A stretch of DNA of 64,000 bases from Vicia villosa (taxonomy: Eukaryota > Streptophyta > Magnoliopsida > Fabales > Fabaceae), in assembly GCF_029867415.1 (NCBI RefSeq), contig NW_026705315.1, forward strand, positions 695,001-759,000, written 5' to 3'. Of the stretch, positions 44,427-54,598 are shown in pieces. The notes under the pieces were generated by a model. It was not told the origin of the DNA and did not search any database. It saw only the letters and a program-made list of their open reading frames with translations. Each line of letters opens with the position of its first letter. Position 1 is the first letter of the stretch. Made by a program: the position numbers and the translations under genes.

Positions 44427-45050
44427 ATGAATCTCGAGCAATCAGTCAAAGACCTTCAAGATCAGAATGCCCAGTTTCAAGATCTGATCCTGAACTTATC
44501 CAAGGGGCAAGATGAACTAAAAGCACTCATGACCAAGAAAGAGAAAAGGCCTAGAAGATCTGTGGGTGTCCTTAACATGGGAAGAAGATTCCGAGGTCCA
44601 CTCAAGAGGGCTGAAGAAGTCAAGGTTTCTAAAGAGGACGACGATGAACAAAAGGACGATGCTAGTGTCAAAACTGATGTGAAAAGAAACCATGATTCTG
44701 TCAAGACCTCTGAGGAAGAAGAGGACTATAACTATGAGGACGAACGTAAGCAACAAGGTGGCCAACGTACTTGGAAATCCAAACCCAAAAGGTCATTTAC
44801 CCCACTACACATGCCATTGGCTCAAGCTTTGCAACACTTACTCGACCGGAGTCTGATAACTCTACTGCCTCCATACTCAGCTCCTGCTAATCCCGTCCCT
44901 AGGTACAAGCATCATGCAAGATGTGCTTACCATTCAAATAGTCCTGGTCACGATACAGAAGATTGTGGGCCACTGAAACATAAAATTCAAGACTTGATTG
45001 AAGAAGGGGTCGTCGAATTTGGCCAACCAGAGGAGCCACACAAAGTCTAA
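44427..45050 (+). CDS. Short gag (207 aa) of element C, internally deleted
   Basis: Starts MNLEQSVKDLQDQNAQFQ, matching the Ogre-type gag start MDLEQSVKNLQAHNAEFQ, with RRSVGVLNMGRRFRGPLKRA and an acidic region. It then jumps from the acidic region directly to RTWKSKPKRSFTPLHMPLAQ and the zinc motif CAYHSNSPGHDTEDC, ending in EEPHKV at a TAA. About 300 residues of the capsid core present in the longer relative are missing. The frame is open, which could mean selection for the coiled-coil and zinc ends or simply youth. No catalytic domain. Confidence 0.85.
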   Translation: MNLEQSVKDLQDQNAQFQDLILNLSKGQDELKALMTKKEKRPRRSVGVLNMGRRFRGPLKRAEEVKVSKEDDDEQKDDASVKTDVKRNHDSVKTSEEEEDYNYEDERKQQGGQRTWKSKPKRSFTPLHMPLAQALQHLLDRSLITLLPPYSAPANPVPRYKHHARCAYHSNSPGHDTEDCGPLKHKIQDLIEEGVVEFGQPEEPHKV

Positions 45051-47245
45051 AGGATGGCTATTTTAGATCATTAATTTACTCACATTCGCAATTTCTTCCT
45101 TGTTTGTTTAAACATTCATCTTATGTCAGACTCTATTTATTTTATCATAATCATTAATGCATTGCATACGTTTGTCTTGAATTATTTCTCTTCCAATTTC
45201 TATATTAAACTTTGTTTTTATTTGGTTTTTTTTATGATATTCAATTCTCGCTAAAGCTGTAAGCCTTTTGAGGGAGAATGACGAAAACGATACCGCCACC
45301 TCATACAGTATGCTTTTGAACGGACTATGCTGACGATGTACAGGCATTGTTTCAATTCCTAAACAGTGGAGATATAAGGATGTTAATCCCTCGTCCACCC
45401 CTTCGAGCCTAAGAAGTAGAAGTTTTCTTTCTCATACAGATTAAAACCTTTAATCATAACCTGGGGCAGGGTAGTTACTCAGTTACCTCAATTATACCAG
45501 GTGCTTTACGCAAGTGATGGATTCCCGTAATTCTCAAGTCAGGCAGTCAATATCCATAAAAGAAAAAGAAAACTGTTAAGTCAAAACCTATGAAGGAGAC
45601 TTATCAAAAATCGAAACATCCCGCTGACTGTAATCTCAAAATAAACAGTTCAGGCAAAAGTTAGGGATAATAAAGTCAAAAAAAGAGGTTACTACAAATC
45701 CTCGACAAAAGAAAAATTACAAAAAGGATGACTGCCTTTTCAAATAAACTTTCGGTGCTTTAACCATCATCAAATGTCAACATTACGACTTCAAGACCTG
45801 CTAGAACTTAAATGCAAAGTTAACTGAGCATAAGATCGAAGAACATCACGAAGATTGGGATGGGTACAAATAAACTTTGAGCCTTTATCCTTTGATTCTT
45901 AAACCGTGAACGAAGCCACGTTACAACCCTTGAAAGTCCTAACTGAAGCATGGTTAGTTCGAAAGCGTACTGTCACAAAAAGGGTATCCTGACTCCTTAA
46001 AGTTTACCAAAAATCCTGAGTTGATATCATGTTTTTACAAATATCACTTTCTTACATATTTTGTTTTACTAAAATTGTTTTTAAACTCCAAGACAGACAT
46101 ATGCATTGCATTTTAATGAGTGTCATTATAAAACAATTTTGTCTACGTAATTTCAAATGTTTGGCATCAGGAAGAATCTGCATGGGGCATAATTAATGAC
46201 TAAAAGTCTTCCCAACAAATAAAATTGCAGAGACGTCTCGTGTGCATGACTCGGTCAGCTAAAAGCTTGTTTACACAAGGGGCATGACATATTCATAGAA
46301 TCTCTCAGAGGCACTGAACAACCAGAGAGGTTAGTCCATCACTGGGGGCATGTCACATCAGTCACAAATCTCAACAAATGCTATTTAGCTACTGGCATCA
46401 GATGGTGTCAGTATCTGTCTCTCCTTCGAAGTTAGAATTCCAGTAATCTAAAACATCAAGCATACCAGGTTACTGAATCTAGGGGCAGGTATATTCCCGC
46501 AAGCGAAAGACCATATATGGTTAAAAGTGTTTTCCAACAGTAAGTACTCAAAGACATGGGGCAATGGAAAGTTGAAATCTCGGAGAATCGTCCCCACAGA
46601 GCAGTTTTCATAATATATCCCCACATAGCAAGTCATTTTCATGCGATCTCTTCCCAACAGAGACTTGGTTCCCCAACAGAGTTCATACCTCCGATACTGC
46701 CGGTTCTCCGACACAATCTTCTTCTCTAGCATGGTTTATTCAAACTCGCTATTTCCATTAAAGTTGCCGCTCAGAAATCTGGTCGGATAGTACGCTCATC
46801 TCTCTTGTCCCCAGGATACATCAGGATCAGATCACTCAAGTTGCTCTCATTCCCAAGCAAAGATCAAAAATCCCCAGCTGGATATCATCGAACGAAAGAC
46901 AGGAATTCTCTTGTCATTATCTCCTACGGTATATAGGGATTTATTTTCTCAATCGGCAGTTGCTGTACAAGAGTTATCAATATGCTTCGACTATATAGTC
47001 TAACCCTGCACCATTCATAAATGCATAACATACAGTACTCTCGTTTATTTCGAGAATCTCAATACATGCATCATGACATCGCATAAAACTAATCTTTCCG
47101 TTTCAGGTCACTTCATAATCAAAAGAATATTATCATCCAAGTGCGGTGCAAATACAATCGTATCGACGATTCAATCTCAACACTCATTCAAGACAAATAT
47201 AATTCTGACACTTCATTCCGGGTCTTTCTTCAAAAATAATTAAGA
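45051..47245 (+). other. Non-coding 3' region of element C
   Basis: About 2.2 kb without a credible gene. The text CCTCGGAGAA/CCCAACAGAGACTTGGTTCC near 46650 resembles the Ogre 3' UTR at 29540-29600 (CCCAACAGAGACTTAGTTCC), confirming it is the same kind of untranslated region. Frames at 45126-45398 and 46448-46732 are fortuitous. Confidence 0.65.
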
Positions 47246-47249
47246 ACTT

Positions 47250-48140
47250 CCCAACCTTTTTAGGTAATCTTTTCTAAGATGTTTTATATCCTTTCCAGGA
47301 ACCTTTCTAGGTAGTATTCTCTAAGACATTTATCATCCTTTCTAGGAACCTTTCTAGGTAAATCTTTTCTAAGATGACTCATATCCTTTCTAGGAGCCTT
47401 TCTAGGTAGTCTTTTCTAAGACGTTTCTCATCCTTTCTAGGAACCTCTTTAGGTAATCTTTTCTAAGATGTTCCATCCTTTCCAGGAGCCTTTCTAGGTA
47501 GTCTTGTTTAAGACGTATCATATCCTTTCTAGGAGCCTTTCTAGGTAGTCTTGTTTAAGACGTATCATATCCTTTCTAGGAGCCTTTCTAGGTAGTCTTG
47601 TTTAAGACGTATCATATCCTTTCTAGGAGCCTTTCTAGGTAGTCTTGTTTAAGACGTATCATATCCTTTCTAGGAGCCTTTCTAGGTAGTCTTGTTTAAG
47701 ACGTATCATATCCTTTCTAGGAGCCTTTCTAGGTAGTCTTGTTTAAGACGTATCATATCCTTTCTAGGATCCTTTCTAGGTAGTCTTGTTTAAGACGTAT
47801 CATATCCTTTCTAGGAGCCTTTCTAGGTAGTCTTGTTTAAGACGTATCATATCCTTTCTAGGAGCCTTTCTAGGTAGTCTTGTTTAAGACGTATCATATC
47901 CTTTCTAGGAGCCTTTCTAGGGTAGTTTCGTTTAAGACATATCTCAACCTCTTTAGGTAATCTTCCTTAAAAAAGTTATCCAATCTTCTTTAAGACGTCT
48001 CATGCCCTTTCAAGGAGCTTCTCAATTAATATTCTTCAAGATACTTTTCCCGAGCTTTGTTTAAAGCCTAATCTCTTTTACCTCAGTCAATGATCTATCT
48101 ATTCAGGAACCTTTCCAGGTAGTCTTCTGTAAGACATTAC
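47250..48140 (+). repeat. 47-bp tandem array in the 3' UTR of element C
   Basis: Nine consecutive 47-bp units from 47521 to about 47940 are nearly identical (TATCCTTTCTAGGAGCCTTT, CTAGGTAGTCTTGTTTAAGA, CGTATCA); one at 47756 reads AGGAT. Diverged units extend left to about 47250 and right to about 48140. Each unit contains two CCTTTCTAGG blocks and a GTCTT...AAGAC dyad. The homogeneous centre with decayed edges is the pattern of unequal crossing-over or replication slippage. Confidence 0.93.
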
Positions 48141-48471
48141 TTCATCTATCCTTCAGGTACAATCAACGCATATGATCCAGTCTGAAAAGCATATGCTTAA
48201 TACAAACAACTCTTCCAAATATCTGATGGCATCTTCAAGCCCATCTTCGACAAACGCCCTTCAATGCTTCAAAATCGGATATAGTCTAACGTACGACTTA
48301 TTCTAACATTCATATTTATCCATATCGGACGGCATCTTTAAGCCCGTCTTCGGCAAAAGTCCCTGCTTCAGCTAGGGCAAATTCCTGGGTATTCTAGTGT
48401 TCAATCCTCTTCTACCTTCAGATTCCGACAGGCACACATGCCAATCTACATCTTAAGATATAAGACGATTG

Positions 48472-48483
48472 AACAGGGGCAGC
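48472..48483 (+). other. Polypurine-tract-like site of element C
   Basis: ACAGGGGCAGC directly before the 3' LTR, the same as at 30784-30794. Confidence 0.75.
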
Positions 48484-51400
48484 TGTCATACCCCAAAATT
48501 TGCCCACCATGTTTTATAATCAAGCTCATTTGAATATCAGAAGTTCAAGACTTGACTGACTGTACACTCTCCTAAACAACAACCCTCAAACTAGGGTTTT
48601 GATTTTTTCCAAAGTAAAATCAAGTTCTAAAACCTCAAATGGAACCCTTGGTCTCTCATATGCCTCAAAGGATCCTCATGCCAATTTTCAAGCTCTGATT
48701 CAAAAGATTGCTCACCCAATGGCCCAAACGATCGATAATCGACTGGTTGACCTAAAAGTCAAACTATGGTCAAACCACAGTCAAAATTCCTGATTTTTGG
48801 TCAACATTACCATTTTAATGTCAGATTCATTATTTGATCAAGGGTTGATCACGATTCATCAGGAAAAGATCAGAAATCAACAAATTCAAGAGTTTCTAAA
48901 TTAGGGTTTTCTAGAAGAAGGTCAACCGAACTTTGACCAGCCATAACTCTCTCATACTTTCTCAGAAATTCCTCAACCAAACTCATTCTCAAGGAAATTT
49001 GATTCTATACAACTTTGATGTTGGGCCCAAGGTTAAGAAATGCTTCCGCATAAGAAATATGAGCCAATACATTACAGGTCCTTCTAGAAGATTGCAAAAA
49101 GCTATTTTTTTGTCAGGAGCCATATCATCAAGATAAAACATTCAAATGGAAAAGGCTTCCAAAGTGGTTTGTAGAGGACATCTTGAGGTTTCCAAAAAGT
49201 CCTAGAACTCCTCCATACCTTGAAAATTGAGATAGTTATGGCTTCCTAAAGTTGAGCAATTTTGATTAAAAGGCATGAAGGCCAAAGTGATGATTTTTAA
49301 GTTTTTGGACTAATGGGCCTAAGATTTGGACTTCAAACACATCCATGACCTAAATTAGGTCTTCTAAATCCATCACCATATTTTTGTCATTTTTACTTTT
49401 TATTTATTTGAATTTTATTCAATTAAAACTCAAAATAAATTAAGTAATAATACAAAAAATATGAAACAAATTGCATGATCCAATTTTTATTATTATTCAA
49501 AAGCCCAAGTAACCACCATTAAAGGTCCAAAAACGTAAAACCTTTGGTATAAGAGATATCATCCAATTTTAGAAAGGAAAAATCATATCTTTTTAGTAAA
49601 AATTCAACTCATGAAATAACCTAATTATCCAAGCCCACCCTTGACCTAATTCCTCTTCCTATATATGCATAACATTATCATCATAGAGGGACACGGTTTT
49701 GCAGCCCTAATACACTTCAACCAAACTTCAAAAAGATTGAAGAAAAGTGGAAGGATCGTAGCTTTGAGTACAGCTTCATTCCAAATCAAAGGACCCTCCT
49801 AATCGTTTCTCCAGGTAGTGTAGAGTAGGAAGGAGCCGAGGTTAAGGTTCCATAACACGCATGGAAGTTATATCATGCTCATGTTTTCACGCATATTTGA
49901 TTTTTCTGTTTGCTGTGATTTAACGTGTGTTAATAAAATCTAATGGCATATTTGAGCTTCTTGTCTTATTTAGAGGAGGTCTGGACTATGGAGACGAAGC
50001 CATAACATGGAGGTTAGGATCCACCATGATTAGGGCATGGACGAAGGTTCTCTTCGTTTTCATATTATTAGGACGTTTCAGGCCGATATAACGTCATCAA
50101 CGAAATCAAGGGATGGTAATTACTATATCTGGGCAATTGGTTTTTGTTTGGAACATTTATTTTGTAGGATCCGAAGGTGCAGGTATAACCATGGCGAAAT
50201 CGCAGCTAAATTCATGGCAAAACCCCTATCAAAATCCGCAGGTACGTGTAAAGAAGAAGATGAACAGCGACCAACACTTGTGGCGCCGTCTGGTTCATTA
50301 GTCAAAGAAGACTCCCTCTCTCTGCTCGCGTGTCTCCCATGTATTGGTGGTTCAACAATTCTGGTTCCCTCTCTCTATTTGTTATTGGCCAGATGTGCAA
50401 TTAGTGGGGTCCATCTGACTTCGCTTCTGACTAACCCTATTGTCTTCATTGTTATATATTTATTATTATTGAGTTGTAATATTGTCAAAAAGCATTGCCA
50501 GGACAGTTGGTAAAGGAGTGTGAATTGCATCCGTGAAGACCTGGGTTCGAGTCTGACCCAGGCCATTTATTTTTAATAAATTGCTCATTTACAGATCTGC
50601 TATACCCACACGCACGCACATACGTGCGCCCTCGCACCTATCAACCACACGATCTCACCAAGGCCAGATCCAAGGGCACCTGAAAGCGCTGTCCACCATG
50701 CACCTGCAGGAACCATACCACACAGGACCAACGCCCAGGTTTTTTATTCCTTTTATTGCTTTTATTTTTTATCTTATAATCTATTTTTCTTTTCCTTTTA
50801 GTTTAAGTTAGGTTTCCTTTACAATTTAATTTAGTTTTATATATATATAATTCAAATTTAGATTTTATATTATATTCATTAAAATAATTCTTAATTAATT
50901 AGGTTAAATTATTTAATGAATAGTTTTAGGTTTAACCTTTAAATTTCATAAACCTTAGATAACTAAGGGAAACCCTTATGTAACGTTAACTATAGGCTAA
51001 TATCAACAATGCAAGAGTTGTCTATTAACTATAAGTTTTTTACCCTTAGGTTTTAATCTTTGGTTTCGTCTAGGTTTTTTAGCCATAAGGTTTTAACCAT
51101 GTTTTTTTTTACTATATTCTATTCACCCTTTCATTCTCCTTGCTTTTATTTTCGCGCCCAATTCTTTCCCTTTCTTTTCTTCATTTTTCAGGGTTGGCCA
51201 AGATTCTTCAACCACGCGCCATGCCAGATCCAAAAAAAAAAGCTAAGTTTCTTATTTATTTCTTTATTTATTTTAATGTCGTTTTATTTTTATTTATTTT
51301 TTATTTATTTAATTTTTTATTTATTTATTAGGGTTTGCCTTGAGTAATCAATGAATCATGCCTACACTCACCCTATTATTTTTCTTTTAATTCTCAGGGT

Positions 51401-52403
51401 CGATTAAGGGTTCGAGGAAGATCAAGGCTCAAGATAATTATTCATCCCTCTTATTATTATTATTATTTATTTATTTTTTTGTCTTTTAAACTTCCCCATC
51501 CCCGCAGGTGTTTATTGTAATAGCGTAGGACCTTTATCTTTCCGCCTTTAATTTCTGCAAATTTAAACTGCGTGGTTAGTAATCTTAGGGAGTGCAAGCC
51601 TTTAACAGAAGTAGGATAACTAATTACAAGATTAAATATTCGAATTGAACCACGTGATTGTTGCACCCACACACCTTTAGGGTAATCCCTCTTGTTGCCT
51701 TATATGGTTGCCTTAATTGTTGCCTGTTGCCTCTAAGTGTACAAAATAGTCAAGTCCCTCGATTCCGAGGATTCCTAAAGCAAATGTTGCCCTTAGTTCA
51801 TTCATCATAACTTTTGTCCCTCGATGTTGCCTCGGTAAATGATGATTTGTCCCCATTGCTAAGGTATCCTCGCCTGTTGCCTAAAGGTTAAAATGACTAT
51901 TCTATCCTTCCCTTAGACTACCTGCCCTCTTTATGGCATGGGACAGTCTTATGGCGAATGATTACTCTCGATGACCCTTCACATCCAATTGAAAGACTTC
52001 CTACCCTCTTATGGTAGGGATAGATCCTTTCGTCTCGAAAAGCTAAAAGAACAAATTTCTAAACTTAGGGTAAGTAGTTTTTAATTACTTGCTCAATTCA
52101 AATTCAAAATTCAAACTCTTTTTCCCATTAATTTTCAAATACTTTTCAAAAAGACTACGCTTATTTACAAGCTAAAGTTCTTATTCGAATTTCTATTCAT
52201 ACACTACTTTTCAAACAATTCAAACATTTTCAATGTGAGCTAAGCAATTAAGAGCCCATGGAAAACCATGGATGCAAAGGGTGCCTTACACCTTCCCTTT
52301 GTATAACTTACCCCCCGAACTCAAAATCTTTCAAAAGGTATTTTCCTGTTCTTTTAGCCTTTCAAATTGGATAAAATAAAAGTCGGTGGCGACTCTTGCT
52401 ATC
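48484..52403 (+). repeat. 3' LTR of element C (3920 bp, 3' end missing)
   Basis: Collinear with 39310-43256 with few differences. It ends at CTCTTGCTATC (52403), about 33 bp short of the LTR end, where element B's leader begins. A tRNA-like segment recurs at 50501-50564. Frames such as 50037-50513 and 51060-51347 repeat those in the 5' LTR and are not genes. Confidence 0.92.
50501..50564 (+). other. tRNA-like segment in the 3' LTR of element C
   Basis: Second copy of the box A/box B segment at 41328-41391, with GACCCAGGCC in place of GAGCCAGGCC. Box A CAGTTGGTAAAGG and box B GGTTCGAGTCT are unchanged. Confidence 0.6.
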
Positions 52404-52500
52404 TTCATTTCATCTTTTTCACTCTCTCTCCTCATTCGTCTCTCTCTTTTTGCATTCAACGCATAAACCCTAGTTTGTGTCTGCATCTTTGCATTTCACC

Positions 52501-53685
52501 ATGAATCCTTCATCAAGCTCTTCAAACCAAGCAGAAATGTCTTCCACTCAACTGGTTTTCAGCAAGCATGGTTTTGCTCCATTGAAGACCTGTTCCATTC
52601 CTGCTTCAGAAATGGAAGTTCTATGTGAATCTTCAGTGGATTTTGAAAATCTGAAAATATATGGTTTCAGACCCGAAGCAAAGACAATGGCTCAAGGCTG
52701 GTCAAACTACCTTGATAGATTGGTTGGACCAATTTATCCGGCTCTTGTGAAAGATTTCTGGGCTCATGCAACGGTTACCCCAACTGCAATCATCTCCTTC
52801 GTGTTAGGGCATAAAGTTGTGATAACTGAGAAGTTGTTAAGGAAGCTGTACAACCTGGAAGATGAAGAAGGATGTACTAGACCTCTTCATGGCAGAGTTT
52901 GTTGGCCACAGGTTGATAGACAAATATCAAATGCTACTGGTACTGAATCCCTTAAAACTGGTGTGTTGAGGCCGTTCTACCAAGTTTGGGCTGAGATTAT
53001 TTTGGGATCTCTCCATCATAGAAGAAGATCATCCTCCTCATCGTACATCAGTCCTGATCATAAATATACTCTCTTCTGCATTGGAAGAAGAATTGAACTC
53101 AACATCTCCAACATTCTCTTTCAAATTTTGAAGACGTCTATTGAAGAGTCAAGAGATGAAGAACGTGAGAAGTATCCTCACCTTCCAAAAACTGCCATTC
53201 CTTTCGCCAGAATGATTTCAATCATTCTGATAGAAAGTGATTTGATGGATTCTCTAAGGACTATTGGAACGTCCAAGTTCTTTGGAGTTATTCAAGGGCA
53301 CATTATTATTGGTTTTGATCTGCGAAGGTTGGAACTTATCAGGGAGATTACTTCTGTTCCTGTAATCTTCCCAGATATTCTGACCAGAAGAATTCCGGTT
53401 GAAGGCTTTGCTACCTTGTTCCAAGCAGAACTTAAAAAGGTTGTTAAGCACTATCTGGAAGCGTCTGTAAGAGCTCAATCTTCTGTTGATCCTGCATGGA
53501 TTCGTGGAAGAGTGCTTCCTTCTCTGGCTGACCTTCAGAAGAAGGATAAGAAGAAGCAAGAAGCAAGGCTGAAGAGAAAGGCTCAAGAAGAAGAAGCCAA
53601 GAAAGCCAAGAAGCAAAGGGTTATCTTTGATCCTGTCAAAGTAAACTCCAGGGGGAGATTGTTAATCTCAGGGGGAGATTGTTAA
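52501..53685 (+). CDS. SIRE-type third ORF (env-like / putative plant transposon protein), element B, intact
   Basis: 394 residues from the ATG MNPSSSSSNQAEMSS; the preceding leader is shared with element A. Landmarks: KTCSIPASEMEVLCESSVDF, GWSNYLDRLVGPIYPALVKD, FVLGHKVVITEKLLRKLYNL, RISIILIESDLMDSL-like hydrophobic stretch (about 53210-53250), and a Lys/Arg/Glu-rich coiled coil with a basic cluster at the C-terminus (KKKQEARLKRKAQEEEAKKA). The Ser-rich start and GWxNYxxRLVGPIYPxLVxxF block match the putative plant transposon protein family seen in the post-pol ORF of SIRE-type elements. No signal peptide or clear membrane anchor is visible, so an envelope role is doubtful; the basic tail suggests nucleic-acid or nuclear association. 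It is uninterrupted although gag and pol are broken. Confidence 0.82.
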   Translation: MNPSSSSSNQAEMSSTQLVFSKHGFAPLKTCSIPASEMEVLCESSVDFENLKIYGFRPEAKTMAQGWSNYLDRLVGPIYPALVKDFWAHATVTPTAIISFVLGHKVVITEKLLRKLYNLEDEEGCTRPLHGRVCWPQVDRQISNATGTESLKTGVLRPFYQVWAEIILGSLHHRRRSSSSSYISPDHKYTLFCIGRRIELNISNILFQILKTSIEESRDEEREKYPHLPKTAIPFARMISIILIESDLMDSLRTIGTSKFFGVIQGHIIIGFDLRRLELIREITSVPVIFPDILTRRIPVEGFATLFQAELKKVVKHYLEASVRAQSSVDPAWIRGRVLPSLADLQKKDKKKQEARLKRKAQEEEAKKAKKQRVIFDPVKVNSRGRLLISGGDC

Positions 53686-53820
53686 TCTCAGGGGGAGATT
53701 TCTTACAGTTATGTTTATATGCTTATGCTATAACTGTGTAATTGTCTTTAGCCGTCTGATATTCTGATTGCAAATTCATATCATTTATATATGTTTTTGT
53801 CATCATCAAAAAGGGGGAGA
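53645..53820 (+). other. Polypurine tract and duplicated PPT-like units before the 3' LTR of B
   Basis: CAGGGGGAGATTGTTAATCT occurs in tandem at about 53649-53690, with a third partial copy (CAGGGGGAGATTTC). AAAAGGGGGAGATTG lies directly before the LTR (53809-53821). The last is the functional plus-strand primer by position; the upstream copies are extra. Confidence 0.8.
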
Positions 53821-53821
53821 T

Positions 53822-54598
53822 TGTTAGAACAAGATTTGTTCTGATCAATATTCTTAGTTTTGATGATAACAATGTATGTGAATTTTGTCTGACATAATGT
53901 GGTACTCTAATCCTATGCAATTTCCATTTCAGGAATCACATAAAGAGTATGCACAAAATCAGCGCAAGAAGCACTGACTCAGAAGGTTCAGCATGCAACA
54001 TCAGAACATGGTCTGGCAAGACATCAGAAGATGGTCAAGCAGAATCAGAACATGGTCTATGGAAGCATCAGAAGGACTTGAGATCAGAAGCAGAAGCACT
54101 GAAGTTATCATGGTATCACGCTAAGAAGCACTTCAAGGTCAGAAGACAAGAAGATGCTCTGTACCAAGCTGTTTGACTCTGATGATATTCAAACGTTGTT
54201 TACACAAACATCATATCAGAAGCAAGTACAAGATGGCAAGCTACGCTGACTGACAAAAGGAACGTTAGTAGCTATTGAAGGCAACATCAGTAGACACAGC
54301 GAAAGCAAGGCTCGAGGTAGTTGACAAAAGAGTGAAACATTAAATGCAATGCTGTACGGATTATGCAAAGCATTAAATTCTCCCAGCGGTCATCTTCTCA
54401 AACGCCTATAAATAGAAGTTCTGATGAGAAGCTGAAGACAACACTTGCGCAAATATACAGAAACGCTGTCAAATTCAAAAAGCTCTCAAACTTCATCTTC
54501 AACCTCACTACATTGCTGTTGTAATATATTAGTGAGATTAAGCTTAAACTTAAGAGAAAATCACAGTTGTGATAATAGCTTTTTAAGAAGCATTGTAA
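53822..54598 (+). repeat. 3' LTR of element B, truncated
   Basis: TGTTAGAACAAG start; matches 36004 onward up to AAGCATTGTAA at 54598, then diverges abruptly into unrelated AT-rich sequence. About 360 bp of the LTR 3' end are lost. The frame at 53949-54176 is inside the LTR and not a gene. Confidence 0.9.

Larger units (their letters stand above)
39310..52403 (+). mobile_element. Element C: gag-only Ogre-type derivative with about 3.9-kb LTRs
   Basis: 5' LTR 39310-43256, primer site 43261-43278, a single short gag ORF (44427-45050), about 3.4 kb of non-coding sequence with a 47-bp tandem array, a polypurine tract ACAGGGGCAGC and a 3' LTR 48484-52403 that lacks its last about 33 bp. ORF1, protease, RT, RNase H and integrase are all absent. 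The two LTRs are almost identical over more than 3.9 kb by eye, so this non-coding-rich copy moved recently, presumably using proteins from an autonomous relative. Left flank GTTAT (39305-39309). Confidence 0.9.
36004..54598 (+). mobile_element. SIRE/Maximus-type Ty1/copia element B, carrying nested element C
   Basis: 5' LTR 36004-37138, primer site 37141, gag 37224-39149, protease start 39034-39309; then the inserted Ogre derivative C (39310-52403), then env-like ORF 52501-53685, polypurine tract and a 3' LTR cut at 54598. Integrase, RT and RNase H of B are missing between C and the env-like ORF, and C's last about 33 bp of LTR are also missing, so one deletion with endpoints in C's 3' LTR and in B's leader removed the pol core. 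The left flank of the insertion in A is GATTA (35999-36003). Confidence 0.88.

Noticed and set aside
47521..47940. Regular repeats resembling a CRISPR array
   Set aside because: Units are contiguous 47-bp tandem copies without variable spacers, inside a plant retrotransposon 3' UTR.
50037..50513. 158-codon plus-strand frame
   Set aside because: Lies in the 3' LTR of element C; the copy in the 5' LTR (40864 onward) is broken by a stop, and no domain is recognisable.
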